A stretch of 64,000 nt of DNA from Deferribacteraceae bacterium (GTDB taxonomy: Bacteria > Chrysiogenota > Deferribacteres > Deferribacterales > Deferrivibrionaceae): positions 1-64,000 of the forward strand of contig JAIHAR010000007.1 in NCBI GenBank assembly GCA_020054865.1. The letters run 5' to 3'. Below are positions 44,530 through 53,616 of this stretch, one piece after another; position 1 is the first letter of the stretch, and every line of letters begins with the position of its first letter. The notes under the pieces are model-generated. The model was not told the origin of the DNA and did no database searches. It worked only from the letters and a program-made list of their open reading frames with translations. Made by a program: the position numbers and the translations under genes.

Positions 44530-46452
44530 ATGAATATATTTTTACCTGATGGTAATTCTATTGAGCTTAGTGATAAAGCAACAGTGCTTGAACTTGCCGA
44601 AAAAATTAGTAAAAATCTTGGCAAAATTGCTGTGGCTGGTGAAGTGAACGGTAATCTGGTAGATTTAAGTTATAATCTCAAAGATGGTGAAAAAGTAAGA
44701 ATAATTACAAATAAAGATAAAGAGGCGCTTGGGATATTGAGACATTCAACGGCTCACCTTATGGCACAGGCTGTCAAAAGATTGTTTCCTCAAGCAAAGG
44801 TGACAATTGGTCCTAATATTGAAGATGGTTTTTACTACGATTTTGATATTGACAGACCATTTACCCCTGAAGATTTGGCCAGTATTGAAAAAGAGATGGA
44901 AAAGATAAGCAATGAAAACCTTGAAATAAAGAGAAAAGTATTAAGTAAAGATGATGCTGTCAAGTTGTTTGAGTCAATGGGGGAAAATTACAAAGTAGAG
45001 ATTATCAAAGAGCTGGAAGAAAATGAAGTTTCCCTTTACGAACAAGGGGATTTTGTAGATCTTTGCAGGGGGCCACACCTTTCAAGTACTGGTAAAATAA
45101 AATTTTTCAAGCTGTTGAATGTGGCAGGAGCATATTGGAGAGGCGATGAAAAAAATAAAATGCTCCAGAGGATTTACGGAACATCCTGGTTCAAAAAGGA
45201 AGATTTGGCAGACTATTTGAACCGATTGGAGGAAGCCAAAAAAAGAGACCACAGAAAGCTTGGTAAAGAGCTTGAGCTTTTTTCAACATTTGATGAAATA
45301 GGCTCAGGGCTTATATGTTGGATGCCAAAAGGTGGCAGGATGAGGGCTACCATTGAGGACTTCTGGCGCAAAAAACACTATGAAAACGGATATGAACTCC
45401 TTTATACACCACATATTGGTAAATCCAATCTATGGCAGACTTCGGGACATCTTGATTTTTATAATGAAAATATGTACTCGCCTATGGATATAGAAGGTCA
45501 GGATTACTTTATAAAGCCAATGAATTGCCCTTTTCATATAATGATTTATAAATCAAAAACAAGGTCATACAGAGATTTGCCTTTAAGATGGGCAGAGCTT
45601 GGTACCGTTTATCGATATGAGCGCTCAGGAGTGCTTCACGGACTTTTGAGAGTCAGGGGTTTTACTCAGGATGACGCCCATATTGTTTGTGCTCAGGATC
45701 AGATTGAATCGGAAATTAGGGAAGTTTTAAGATTTTCTCTTGAAATGTGGAAGGCTTTTGGGTTTGAGAATATAAAAGGATATATTGCAACCCGCCCCGA
45801 AAAAAGTGTGGGTGATGAAAGTATGTGGGAGACTGCCACTAACTCACTTACGGAGGCAATCAAAACATCCGGCATCGAATTTGAAGTGGATGAGGGTGGT
45901 GGAGCGTTTTACGGCCCAAAGATAGATTTAAAGGTAAAAGATGCAATTGGCCGTGAGTGGCAGATGACTACAATACAGTTTGATTTTAACCTTCCAGAAC
46001 GTTTTGATATGTCATATGTTGATAAGGATGGTAGCCACAAAAGACCATTTATGGTACATAGGGCACTTTTAGGCTCTCTGGAGAGGTTTTTTGGCGTCCT
46101 TATAGAGCATTATGCAGGTGCTTTTCCTTTCTGGATTGCCCCAGTGCAGATTAAAATACTAAACATAAGTGATGCGCAAAATGAGTATTGCAGACAGTTG
46201 CATGATAAGTTGAGGGCAGAAGGATTCAGGGTGGAACTTGACTTAAGAAATGAAAAAATTGGTTACAAAATAAGGGAAGCTCAGGTTGAAAAGGTGCCAC
46301 ATATGATTATTATAGGTAATGAGGAGATGGAAAAGAATCTTGTTTCTGTCAGACTTAGAAACGGAGAAAATAAAAATAATCTTGATTTTTCTGATTATAT
46401 TAGTGTATTAAGGGAGCTTGAAAATTCGAAAGCGACTGTGCTTTGGAGGTGA
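44530..46452 (+). CDS. thrS: threonyl-tRNA synthetase
   Basis: A 640-residue class II synthetase. The N-terminal TGS domain (about 1-62), the editing domain with HSTAHLMAQAVKRLFP and CRGPHL, and catalytic motifs around KPMNCPFHIMIYKSKTRSYR, GVLHGLLRVRGFTQDDAHI and HRALLGSLERFFGVLIEHYAG are all visible. The C-terminal anticodon-binding domain ends with LWR. Its stop TGA lies 3 bases before the infC start in the same frame. Confidence 0.97.
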   Translation: MNIFLPDGNSIELSDKATVLELAEKISKNLGKIAVAGEVNGNLVDLSYNLKDGEKVRIITNKDKEALGILRHSTAHLMAQAVKRLFPQAKVTIGPNIEDGFYYDFDIDRPFTPEDLASIEKEMEKISNENLEIKRKVLSKDDAVKLFESMGENYKVEIIKELEENEVSLYEQGDFVDLCRGPHLSSTGKIKFFKLLNVAGAYWRGDEKNKMLQRIYGTSWFKKEDLADYLNRLEEAKKRDHRKLGKELELFSTFDEIGSGLICWMPKGGRMRATIEDFWRKKHYENGYELLYTPHIGKSNLWQTSGHLDFYNENMYSPMDIEGQDYFIKPMNCPFHIMIYKSKTRSYRDLPLRWAELGTVYRYERSGVLHGLLRVRGFTQDDAHIVCAQDQIESEIREVLRFSLEMWKAFGFENIKGYIATRPEKSVGDESMWETATNSLTEAIKTSGIEFEVDEGGGAFYGPKIDLKVKDAIGREWQMTTIQFDFNLPERFDMSYVDKDGSHKRPFMVHRALLGSLERFFGVLIEHYAGAFPFWIAPVQIKILNISDAQNEYCRQLHDKLRAEGFRVELDLRNEKIGYKIREAQVEKVPHMIIIGNEEMEKNLVSVRLRNGENKNNLDFSDYISVLRELENSKATVLWR

Positions 46453-46455
46453 GTT

Positions 46456-46983
46456 ATAGTTAAAGATACTGATAAAGAAAGGGTAAACGAGGAAATTACT
46501 GCATCGGAGGTGAGGTTAATCCTTCCGGATGGTAGTCAAAAGGGGATTGTTTCTTTAAAAGAGGCGCTTGAAATTGCAGAAGAGGAAGGTTACGATTTGG
46601 TGGAGATAGCTCCACAGGCCAAGCCACCTGTCTGCAAAATAATGGATTACAGCAAATTCAAATTTGAAAAAAGCAAAAAAGAGAAAGAAGCCAAGAAGAA
46701 ACAGAAGCAACATCAGATTGATATAAAAGAAATTAAATTTAGACCAAAAATCGAAGAGCATGACTACGGAGTCAAATTGAAACATATTAGGAGATTTTTG
46801 GAAGAAGGGAACAAGGTCAAGATCGTGGTCAGATATAGGGGTCGGGAAATGATGTTTATGGACCAGGGTCTTGAATTGCTTGATAAATTAGTTAGTGATT
46901 TAGAAGATCTCTGTGTTGTAGAAAAAAAACCAGAGATGCAGGGTCGTCAGCAGACAATGGTCTTGGGACCAAAGGCTAATTAG
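46456..46983 (+). CDS. infC: translation initiation factor IF-3, probable AUA start
   Basis: A 175-residue IF-3. The N-terminal domain, linker rich in lysine ([17 protein letters not shown]) and C-terminal domain ([26 protein letters not shown]) are complete. The first ATG/GTG/TTG in frame is GTG at 46510, but that would remove the conserved [13 protein letters not shown] segment that aligns with RINGEIRAQEVRL of E. coli IF-3. Upstream, the only plausible start before the thrS stop is ATA at 46456, placed 6 bases after a perfect GGAGG. Rare starts (AUU in E. coli) let IF-3 repress its own synthesis, so AUA here would be functional. The product is certain; the start is strongly favoured. Confidence 0.93.
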   Translation: MVKDTDKERVNEEITASEVRLILPDGSQKGIVSLKEALEIAEEEGYDLVEIAPQAKPPVCKIMDYSKFKFEKSKKEKEAKKKQKQHQIDIKEIKFRPKIEEHDYGVKLKHIRRFLEEGNKVKIVVRYRGREMMFMDQGLELLDKLVSDLEDLCVVEKKPEMQGRQQTMVLGPKAN

Positions 46984-46997
46984 TTAGGAGGTTTTAG

Positions 46998-47195
46998 ATG
47001 CCTAAAGTGAAAACCCACAGGGGTGCTGCCAAAAGATTTAAAGTGACTGGCAGTGGAAAAGTCAAGTTTAAGAGAAACGGATTGAGGCATATCCTCACCT
47101 CAAAATCCGCCAAAAGAAAGCGCGCTTTGCGCCGCCCTGACATCCTGACAGGGGCTGATGCAGCAAATGTTAAGAAGCTGCTCCCCTATGCATAA
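46998..47195 (+). CDS. rpmI: 50S ribosomal protein L35
   Basis: A 65-residue basic protein with the L35 pattern [37 protein letters not shown] and a C-terminal LLPYA. TTAGGAGG precedes the ATG. It lies between infC and rplT in the conserved infC-rpmI-rplT order. Confidence 0.97.
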   Translation: MPKVKTHRGAAKRFKVTGSGKVKFKRNGLRHILTSKSAKRKRALRRPDILTGADAANVKKLLPYA

Positions 47196-47214
47196 CAGGT
47201 AAAAGGAGGAAGAC

Positions 47215-47562
47215 GTGCCAAGAGCAAAAGGTGGTTTTAAAACCAGAAGAAGAAGGAACAAATGGCTTGAGGTAAGCAAGGGGTTTGTTGGAGTTCCCAA
47301 TAATGTTTACAAGAAAAGCCGTGAGGTAGGAGAAAGGGCGTTAGCCGAATCCTACAAAGGTAGAAAACAGAGGAAAAGAGATTTCAGAAGACTCTGGATT
47401 ATCAGAATCAATGCTGCTGTTAGACAGTATGGATTGAGCTATAGTAAATTCATAGGTTTGTTGAAAGACAAAAATATTGAAATTGACCGCAAGGTACTGT
47501 CTGAAATGGCTGTGAATAATCCACAGGAATTTGAACAACTTGTAAAAAAGGTTTCTGCGTAA
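47215..47562 (+). CDS. rplT: 50S ribosomal protein L20
   Basis: A 115-residue basic protein, [20 protein letters not shown] at the N-terminus and [20 protein letters not shown] within, typical of L20. It starts at GTG after AAAGGAGGAAG. A terminator follows. L20 often represses this operon at an mRNA pseudoknot, but I could not identify one in the short spacers here. Confidence 0.97.
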   Translation: MPRAKGGFKTRRRRNKWLEVSKGFVGVPNNVYKKSREVGERALAESYKGRKQRKRDFRRLWIIRINAAVRQYGLSYSKFIGLLKDKNIEIDRKVLSEMAVNNPQEFEQLVKKVSA

Positions 47563-47570
47563 ACCTTAGT

Positions 47571-47598
47571 GGGGTGCAAACGCACCCCTTTATTTTTA
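47571..47598 (+). terminator. intrinsic terminator after rplT
   Basis: GGGGTGC (47571-47577), a 4-base loop and GCACCCC (47582-47588), followed by TTTATTTTTA. Confidence 0.88.
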
Positions 47599-47647
47599 TC
47601 TAAATTTATACTATAAACGTTCTGTTTAAAATATTTCGGGGTGCTTT

Positions 47648-48658
47648 ATGGATTTAGGAGTGGATATTAAGAGTATTATAGCTGAGATTGATAATGCTTC
47701 AAATTTGAATGAACTTTATCAGCTGAAAGTCAAATATTTGGGAAAAAAAGGTATTATTTCACAGTTAAACAAAAACTTAAAGGATATAGAGCAGGAAAAA
47801 AGGGTTGAATTTGGCAAGAAGATTCATGAGCTCAGAGTGTTGTTTGAAGAAAAATACGAAGAGAAAGAAAATTTTCTCAAAAACGAGGGAAGAAAGCAGA
47901 AGCTTGCTTCTGAAAACATAGATATAACTTTAGCCGGTTTCCCTTTTAAGTTCGGTAGTTTACACCCTTTGACAAGAGTGTACAACGAAATAGTGGACAT
48001 TTTTACGGCTATGGGGTTTGAAGTTGCAACAGGCCCGGAGATAGAATCTGATTTTTATAATTTTGAGGCATTGAATATTCCAAAAGCTCACCCTGCAAGA
48101 GATATGCAGGATACATTTTATATAACTGATGAAATTTTATTAAGGACACATACTTCACCGGTACAGATAAGAACTATGCTTGCTCAAGAGCCTCCGGTGA
48201 AAATTATCGCTCCCGGTAAAGTGTACAGGTGCGATCACGATGTTACTCATACACCTATGTTTCATCAGGTAGAAGGTTTGCTTGTAGATGAGAAGGTTAC
48301 ATTTGGAGATTTGAAAGGGACTTTGACACTTTTTATAAAAAGGCTTTTCGGAGATGATGTCCCTGTTAGGTTCAGACCGAGCTTTTTCCCGTTTACTGAA
48401 CCATCCGCTGAAGTAGATATGGGTTGCGTAATATGTGGCTCCAAAGGCTGCAGAGTTTGTAAAAATACAGGATGGCTTGAAATCCTTGGTTGTGGAATGG
48501 TGCATCCCAATGTTTTTAAGTCTGTAAATTACGACTTCACAAAATACAGAGGTTTTGCTTTTGGTATGGGGATTGAAAGGATAACCATGCTTAAATACGG
48601 TATAAACGATTTGAGATTGTTTTTTGAAAATAACGTAAAGTTTTTGGGTCAGTTTTAG
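47648..48658 (+). CDS. pheS: phenylalanyl-tRNA synthetase alpha subunit
   Basis: A 336-residue class II synthetase subunit. The N-terminal coiled coil (about 1-85) is followed by the catalytic core with [53 protein letters not shown] and [29 protein letters not shown] precedes the ATG. pheT begins 9 bases after its stop. Confidence 0.97.
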   Translation: MDLGVDIKSIIAEIDNASNLNELYQLKVKYLGKKGIISQLNKNLKDIEQEKRVEFGKKIHELRVLFEEKYEEKENFLKNEGRKQKLASENIDITLAGFPFKFGSLHPLTRVYNEIVDIFTAMGFEVATGPEIESDFYNFEALNIPKAHPARDMQDTFYITDEILLRTHTSPVQIRTMLAQEPPVKIIAPGKVYRCDHDVTHTPMFHQVEGLLVDEKVTFGDLKGTLTLFIKRLFGDDVPVRFRPSFFPFTEPSAEVDMGCVICGSKGCRVCKNTGWLEILGCGMVHPNVFKSVNYDFTKYRGFAFGMGIERITMLKYGINDLRLFFENNVKFLGQF

Positions 48659-48667
48659 GGGTGAAAT

Positions 48668-51043
48668 ATGAAAGTAAGTTTTGAATGGCTAAATGAATTT
48701 TTAGATACAAGCGGTCTTGACCCTTACAAGGTGGCAGACAAACTCACTATGTCCGGGCTTGAAGTGGAAGCTGTAGAATATTACCCTGAAATCCAACATA
48801 TTGTAGTGGCAGAAGTTATTGAAAAACAAAAACATCCTGATGCGGATAAATTATCCGTTTGCAAGGTTGCTGACGGAAAAGAAGAGTATCAGGTCGTTTG
48901 CGGTGCAAAAAATGTTGATAAAGGGCAAAAGGTTGTATTTTGCAAAATAGGCGCAGTGCTCCCCGGTGATTTCAAGATAAAAAAGGCAAAAATAAGGGGT
49001 GTGGAATCTTTTGGAATGATTGCATCTTTAAGTGAGCTTGGTCTTGAAGAAAAAAGCGATGGGATTTATGTGCTTCCTGATGAAGTCAATATAGGGGACG
49101 ATCCAAATAAGATTTTGGGGCTGGGAGATTATGTTCTTGAAATATCTATTACTCCAAACAGAGCCGATTGTTTAAGTGTAATAGGTGTTGCAAGGGAGAT
49201 AGCGGCATTGTTTAATCTCCCATTGAAAAATAGGGAATTTTATGTTGAGGAAACGGATGAAGAGGCTAACAAGTATTCATATGTCAATGTTATAAACAGC
49301 GATATTTGCCCGGTATATCTTGGAAGAATTATAAAAGGTGTTACGGTAAAAGAGTCACCCATTTTTATTCAGAATAGGTTAAGAAAGTCTGGCATCAGAC
49401 CTATCAACAATATTGTTGATTTAACAAACTATGTACTTCTTGAATATGGGCAGCCGCTGCATACGTTTGATTTGAAAGAGATTGAAGGCGGAATTATTGT
49501 AAGAAACGCACTCAAAGGGGAAAGGATTGTTACCCTTGATGGCAAGGAGAAAACACTTGATGAGTCAATGCTTGTGATAGCAGATGAGAAGAAAGCGGTA
49601 GCTGTTGCAGGTGTGATGGGTGGCGAATACTCGGGGATAAACGATAGTACGACAGATGTATTTCTTGAGTGTGCCTACTTTAAGCCTGATAGTATAAGGG
49701 TTACAGCCAGAAGACTTGGTATGCAGACCGATTCCTCTTACAGGTATGAAAGAGGAATTGATATGAAAAATACTTATAAAATGGTTGATTATGCAGCATA
49801 CCTAATAGCTAAATTCTCTGGTGGAAAAATTTTAAAAAATACTTTGTCCGATAATCCGAAAAAATATGAAGAAAGACAGCTCACTGTTAATGTGGAAAAG
49901 ATAAATTCTTATCTTGGAATAGAGATATCCAAAAATGAGATGGTTGATATATTAAATAGATTAAATTTTGTTGTAACGGACAGTGGTAATGAAATAACTG
50001 TTGTTCCGCCATCTTACAGGGTTGATATTGAAATATGGCAGGATATAGTGGAGGAAGTAGCAAGGGTGTATGGTTATAATAATATACCTGTATCAACTCC
50101 GGAAATTCTTGCCGATTCAAGGGTAAAAAAACCTATTTTGAGTGCTGTGAGAAATATAAAAGAAAATCTTGCCGCATTGGGATTTACTGAAGCAATAAAT
50201 TATTCGTTTGTACCGGAAAAATACCTTTCAATTTTTGATAACAACGGCAAATTTGTGAAAATACTAAATCCTTTGTCTGAAGATTTTGCAGTAATGCGCA
50301 CATTTGTTTTCCCATCACTTCTAATGAATGTTAAAAACAATATGAACCAGGGTTTTAAGTCTTTAAAATTCTTTGAAGTTGCAAGCACATTTGTGGAAAA
50401 AGAAAATGACTTGCCGGAGCAAAAAATTAATCTTGCAATGGCTGTTACCAGTGATTTTTTTGGGCTTCATTGGGACAAAATTAAAGTTTCAGATACTTTT
50501 TACTGTTTAAAAGGCATTCTTGAAAATATTTTTAACTATTTCAGGGCAGAAGTTAATTTTGTAAGATCAAATAAGAGCTTTTTACACCCCGGTAAATCTG
50601 CAGACATTTATTTTGGTGATAAGATGATAGGTTTTGTGGGTTGTCTTCACCCTGAAATTATGGAGCAGCTTGATATTGTCGAGAACGTATATATATCGGA
50701 AATAATGCTTGACGAGCTTGTCGATATGACCAACAATGTGGTTCCAAAATTCAGGAGTTTTTCTGTATATCCTTTTGTTTACAAAGATTTGTCATTGCTT
50801 GTGGATAAAAACATCTTCAGCGAAGATATAAGAAAGTATATCCTTTCTTACAATAGCTTAATTGATAACTGTCTTGTTTTCGATCTTTTTGAAGACGAAA
50901 AAATAGGGGCAGGCAAGGTTAGTCTTGCATTTAGAATATACTTTTCCCATAAAGAGAGAACGTTGACAGATGAAGAGACCAATAGCATTTTGGCAGAGCT
51001 TGTCAAAGATATTGAAAAGAAATTCAATGCTAAATTGAGATAA
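48668..51043 (+). CDS. pheT: phenylalanyl-tRNA synthetase beta subunit
   Basis: A 791-residue subunit. The N-terminal tRNA-binding domain (about 40-150, with VVAEVIEKQKHPDADKLSVC), the B3/B4 editing region with YVLLEYGQPLHTFDL, the B5 domain, the core-like domain and the C-terminal anticodon-recognition domain (FRSFSVYPFVYKDLSLLVD, YFSHKERTLTDEE) are present. Length is normal. A terminator follows. Confidence 0.97.
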   Translation: MKVSFEWLNEFLDTSGLDPYKVADKLTMSGLEVEAVEYYPEIQHIVVAEVIEKQKHPDADKLSVCKVADGKEEYQVVCGAKNVDKGQKVVFCKIGAVLPGDFKIKKAKIRGVESFGMIASLSELGLEEKSDGIYVLPDEVNIGDDPNKILGLGDYVLEISITPNRADCLSVIGVAREIAALFNLPLKNREFYVEETDEEANKYSYVNVINSDICPVYLGRIIKGVTVKESPIFIQNRLRKSGIRPINNIVDLTNYVLLEYGQPLHTFDLKEIEGGIIVRNALKGERIVTLDGKEKTLDESMLVIADEKKAVAVAGVMGGEYSGINDSTTDVFLECAYFKPDSIRVTARRLGMQTDSSYRYERGIDMKNTYKMVDYAAYLIAKFSGGKILKNTLSDNPKKYEERQLTVNVEKINSYLGIEISKNEMVDILNRLNFVVTDSGNEITVVPPSYRVDIEIWQDIVEEVARVYGYNNIPVSTPEILADSRVKKPILSAVRNIKENLAALGFTEAINYSFVPEKYLSIFDNNGKFVKILNPLSEDFAVMRTFVFPSLLMNVKNNMNQGFKSLKFFEVASTFVEKENDLPEQKINLAMAVTSDFFGLHWDKIKVSDTFYCLKGILENIFNYFRAEVNFVRSNKSFLHPGKSADIYFGDKMIGFVGCLHPEIMEQLDIVENVYISEIMLDELVDMTNNVVPKFRSFSVYPFVYKDLSLLVDKNIFSEDIRKYILSYNSLIDNCLVFDLFEDEKIGAGKVSLAFRIYFSHKERTLTDEETNSILAELVKDIEKKFNAKLR

Positions 51044-51044
51044 T

Positions 51045-51067
51045 AAAGGGGCTTAATGCCCCTTTTT
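51045..51067 (+). terminator. intrinsic terminator after pheT
   Basis: AAAGGGGC, a TTAAT loop and GCCCCTTTTT. Confidence 0.88.
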
Positions 51068-51089
51068 CATTTACCTAAAATTTTTATTG

Positions 51090-51118
51090 TTGACCAAATA
51101 TTCTATTTTTTTTATTCT
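51090..51118 (+). promoter_or_regulatory. candidate promoter of the HD-GYP response regulator gene
   Basis: TTGACC (51090-51095), a 17-base spacer and TATTCT (51113-51118). A 6-1-6 inverted repeat (TTGTAA/TTACAA, 51127-51139) lies in the presumed leader. Confidence 0.45.
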
Positions 51119-51190
51119 TTATCTTGTTGTAATTTACAATTGATGTTATAACTTTTTAACTTATTGGCAACTATGCTTTGGAGAGCTGAT

Positions 51191-52588
51191 ATGAATGAGA
51201 AAAATTACAAAGTCCTTGTAGTTGACGATGAAGACTACATTAGAGAGAGTATCGAAATTATTTTAAGGACAGAAGGTTTTGAAGTATTTTCGGTAAACAG
51301 TGGATTTAAGGCTCTCGAAGTCTTGCAGAAAAACAATATTGATGTGGTACTTACAGATATAAAAATGCCTGAAATGGACGGTGTGACGCTTCTTAGAAAA
51401 ATAAAAGAAAATTATCCTGTTGAAGTTATATTGATTACAGGCTTTCCAAGTCTTGATACGGCGGTGGAAAGTGTCAAGTTTGGTGCTTATGACTACATTA
51501 CCAAACCCTTCAAGGTGGATGACCTTATAAATAAGCTGTTAAAAGCTATTGAGAATAAAAAGCTTAAAAGGGAAGTCGTAGAGTTAAATCAGATAATCTC
51601 CATTTATGATTCCAGTAAATATTTCGCAAACATTCTGCATGTGGATGAAGTGTTTAACAAAATGGATGATATTATAAAAATTAATCTCAAGGATAATGGG
51701 TATTTCGTTAGAATATTTACAAGGGAATATTTTAAGAGTGTAAATCTTGATGAGACGACTAAAAGATATATTTTTGACAACTTTAATTACAAGGAATGTC
51801 TTACTATCTTTTCAAACCTTGAGTATCTGGAAAGCTGCTTAAAGTTAAATGGTAAAGATGTGAATCTTTTGCTTTTGCCCATGACAAGCAGGGAAGGTTT
51901 ATGGGGGGTAGTGGGTGTTTTTAGGGATGGCTCAAATACTTTCAGCGACATTGACTGCAAGGTTCACAGTATATATGTTGACCAGTTTTCTCTTGCCCTA
52001 TTAAACGTCTATAGTTTTGAGGACTTGTCCAAAGGTTATCTTGAAACAATTACCGCGCTTTCAAAGGCAGTTGATGCAAAAGACCACTACACCATGGGGC
52101 ATTCTGAGAATGTCAAAAAATATTCTCTGATGATTGTTGAAGAGATGGGGCTTGGCGATGAGTTCAAAGAGACTATGGTTTATGCCGGATTTTTGCATGA
52201 TATCGGGAAAATTGGTGTTCCAACCGAAATAATTATCAAGCCTGACAGGCTAAATGATAAAGAGTATGAAGAAATGAAGAAACATCCGATTTACGGAAAA
52301 GACATATTATCTCCGATAGAATTTTTGGGGGATGTGCCATATTATGTTCTCTATCATCATGAAAAACTTGATGGCAGTGGTTATCCTTATGGTTTGGTGG
52401 CTGATGAAATACCTTTGGGAGCCAAAATACTTCATGTTGCAGACTCCTATGATGCTATGACGACAGACAGAAGTTACAGACAAAGGAGGAAACCAGAGCT
52501 CGCATTTGAGGAGCTTGACAGATGTACAGGCACTCAGTTTGACAAAGATATAGTTGCGGCATTTAAGTCCGCCATGAAAAAGTTTTAA
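51191..52588 (+). CDS. response regulator with HD-GYP cyclic-di-GMP phosphodiesterase output
   Basis: A 465-residue protein. The receiver domain (about 5-120) has VLVVDDEDY, the phospho-acceptor aspartate in VVLTDIKMPEMDG and YITKPFK. A middle region (about 135-275) looks like a degenerate sensor domain. The C-terminal HD-GYP domain has GHSENVKKYS, FLHDIGKIGVP, HHEKLDGSGYPYGL and DSYDAMTTDRSYR, with metal-binding and GYP residues intact, so it is probably an active phosphodiesterase. The frame opens at 51164, but GGAGAG precedes the ATG at 51191. No partner kinase is adjacent. Confidence 0.92.
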   Translation: MNEKNYKVLVVDDEDYIRESIEIILRTEGFEVFSVNSGFKALEVLQKNNIDVVLTDIKMPEMDGVTLLRKIKENYPVEVILITGFPSLDTAVESVKFGAYDYITKPFKVDDLINKLLKAIENKKLKREVVELNQIISIYDSSKYFANILHVDEVFNKMDDIIKINLKDNGYFVRIFTREYFKSVNLDETTKRYIFDNFNYKECLTIFSNLEYLESCLKLNGKDVNLLLLPMTSREGLWGVVGVFRDGSNTFSDIDCKVHSIYVDQFSLALLNVYSFEDLSKGYLETITALSKAVDAKDHYTMGHSENVKKYSLMIVEEMGLGDEFKETMVYAGFLHDIGKIGVPTEIIIKPDRLNDKEYEEMKKHPIYGKDILSPIEFLGDVPYYVLYHHEKLDGSGYPYGLVADEIPLGAKILHVADSYDAMTTDRSYRQRRKPELAFEELDRCTGTQFDKDIVAAFKSAMKKF

Positions 52589-52608
52589 AATAGTTTCAGG
52601 GTGATAAA

Positions 52609-53616
52609 TTGAAAAAGTTACTGGATAAAAATTTGTTGGAGCTTGGCAAAGAGGCCTTTGATATAAAAAAAAGTCTTTATGGTGATGATGTTTTTTTTGT
52701 AAAAAACGTTCATCTAAACTACACAAACATTTGCGTAAATCATTGTAAATTTTGTGCATTTGCAAAAGATGAGGGTGAGGAAGGCTCATATGAAATGAGC
52801 GTGGAAGATGTTGCCAGGTATCTTTCTGATAAAGCCTCAGATTGCTCTGAGGTGCATATAGTCGGCGGATTGCACCCCTCAAAGCCTTTTGAGTTTTATG
52901 AAGATATGATAAAGTGTATAAAAGGCAGCTATCCAGAGCTGACAGTCAAGGCTTTCAGTGCTGTTGAGATTGACTATTTTTCAAAAATTTCCGGCTTAAG
53001 CGTGGATAGTGTTTTGGAAAGACTAAAGCTTGCAGGACTTGAAATGCTGCCCGGTGGTGGAGCAGAAATTCTCGATGAAAAAATAAGAAATCAGATATGC
53101 CCTGAAAAGATTGATGCAGAAAGATGGATTTATATTATGGAGGCTGCTCACAATAATGGACTAAAAACCAATGCTACCATGCTTTATGGCCATCTTGAAA
53201 CAGAAGAGGATATTTTAGGACATCTAATTAAAATAAAAAAGCTTCAGAGCAGGACAGGTGGATTTTCAGCCTTTATCCCATTGTCTTTCCATCCTGAAAA
53301 TACTTTTTTGTCTCATAGATTACCTGTTACCGGTGTGGAAGATTTGAGGGTGATTGCTTTAAGTAGAATTGTTTTGGACAATGTACCTCACATTAAGGCT
53401 TACTGGGTAATGTTAGAGGAGAAGACTGCCCAGGTTGCCTTAAACTTTGGAGCTGATGATCTTGACGGTACTATTGTAAAAGAAAAAATAACCCATGCTG
53501 CTGGAGCAAAATCAAAGGAAGGTCTGACCCTTGAAGAACTTGTATTTATGATAAAGTCTGCCGGTTTTAATCCTGTGCAAAGGGATGCTTTTTATAATGA
53601 AATTAAAAGATATTGA
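52609..53616 (+). CDS. mqnE: aminodeoxyfutalosine synthase (radical SAM)
   Basis: A 335-residue radical SAM enzyme of the futalosine menaquinone pathway. The cluster motif CX3CX2C uses Cys42, Cys46 and Cys49 (NICVNHCKFCAFA). HIVGGLHPSKPFEFY, the glycine-rich EMLPGGGAEILDEKIR and TGGFSAFIPLSFHP match MqnE rather than MqnC or CofH. The start is TTG at 52609 with CAGGGTG before it. The other mqn genes are not in this window. Menaquinone made this way would serve the membrane oxidoreductases seen at 4-13 kb. Confidence 0.9.
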   Translation: MKKLLDKNLLELGKEAFDIKKSLYGDDVFFVKNVHLNYTNICVNHCKFCAFAKDEGEEGSYEMSVEDVARYLSDKASDCSEVHIVGGLHPSKPFEFYEDMIKCIKGSYPELTVKAFSAVEIDYFSKISGLSVDSVLERLKLAGLEMLPGGGAEILDEKIRNQICPEKIDAERWIYIMEAAHNNGLKTNATMLYGHLETEEDILGHLIKIKKLQSRTGGFSAFIPLSFHPENTFLSHRLPVTGVEDLRVIALSRIVLDNVPHIKAYWVMLEEKTAQVALNFGADDLDGTIVKEKITHAAGAKSKEGLTLEELVFMIKSAGFNPVQRDAFYNEIKRY

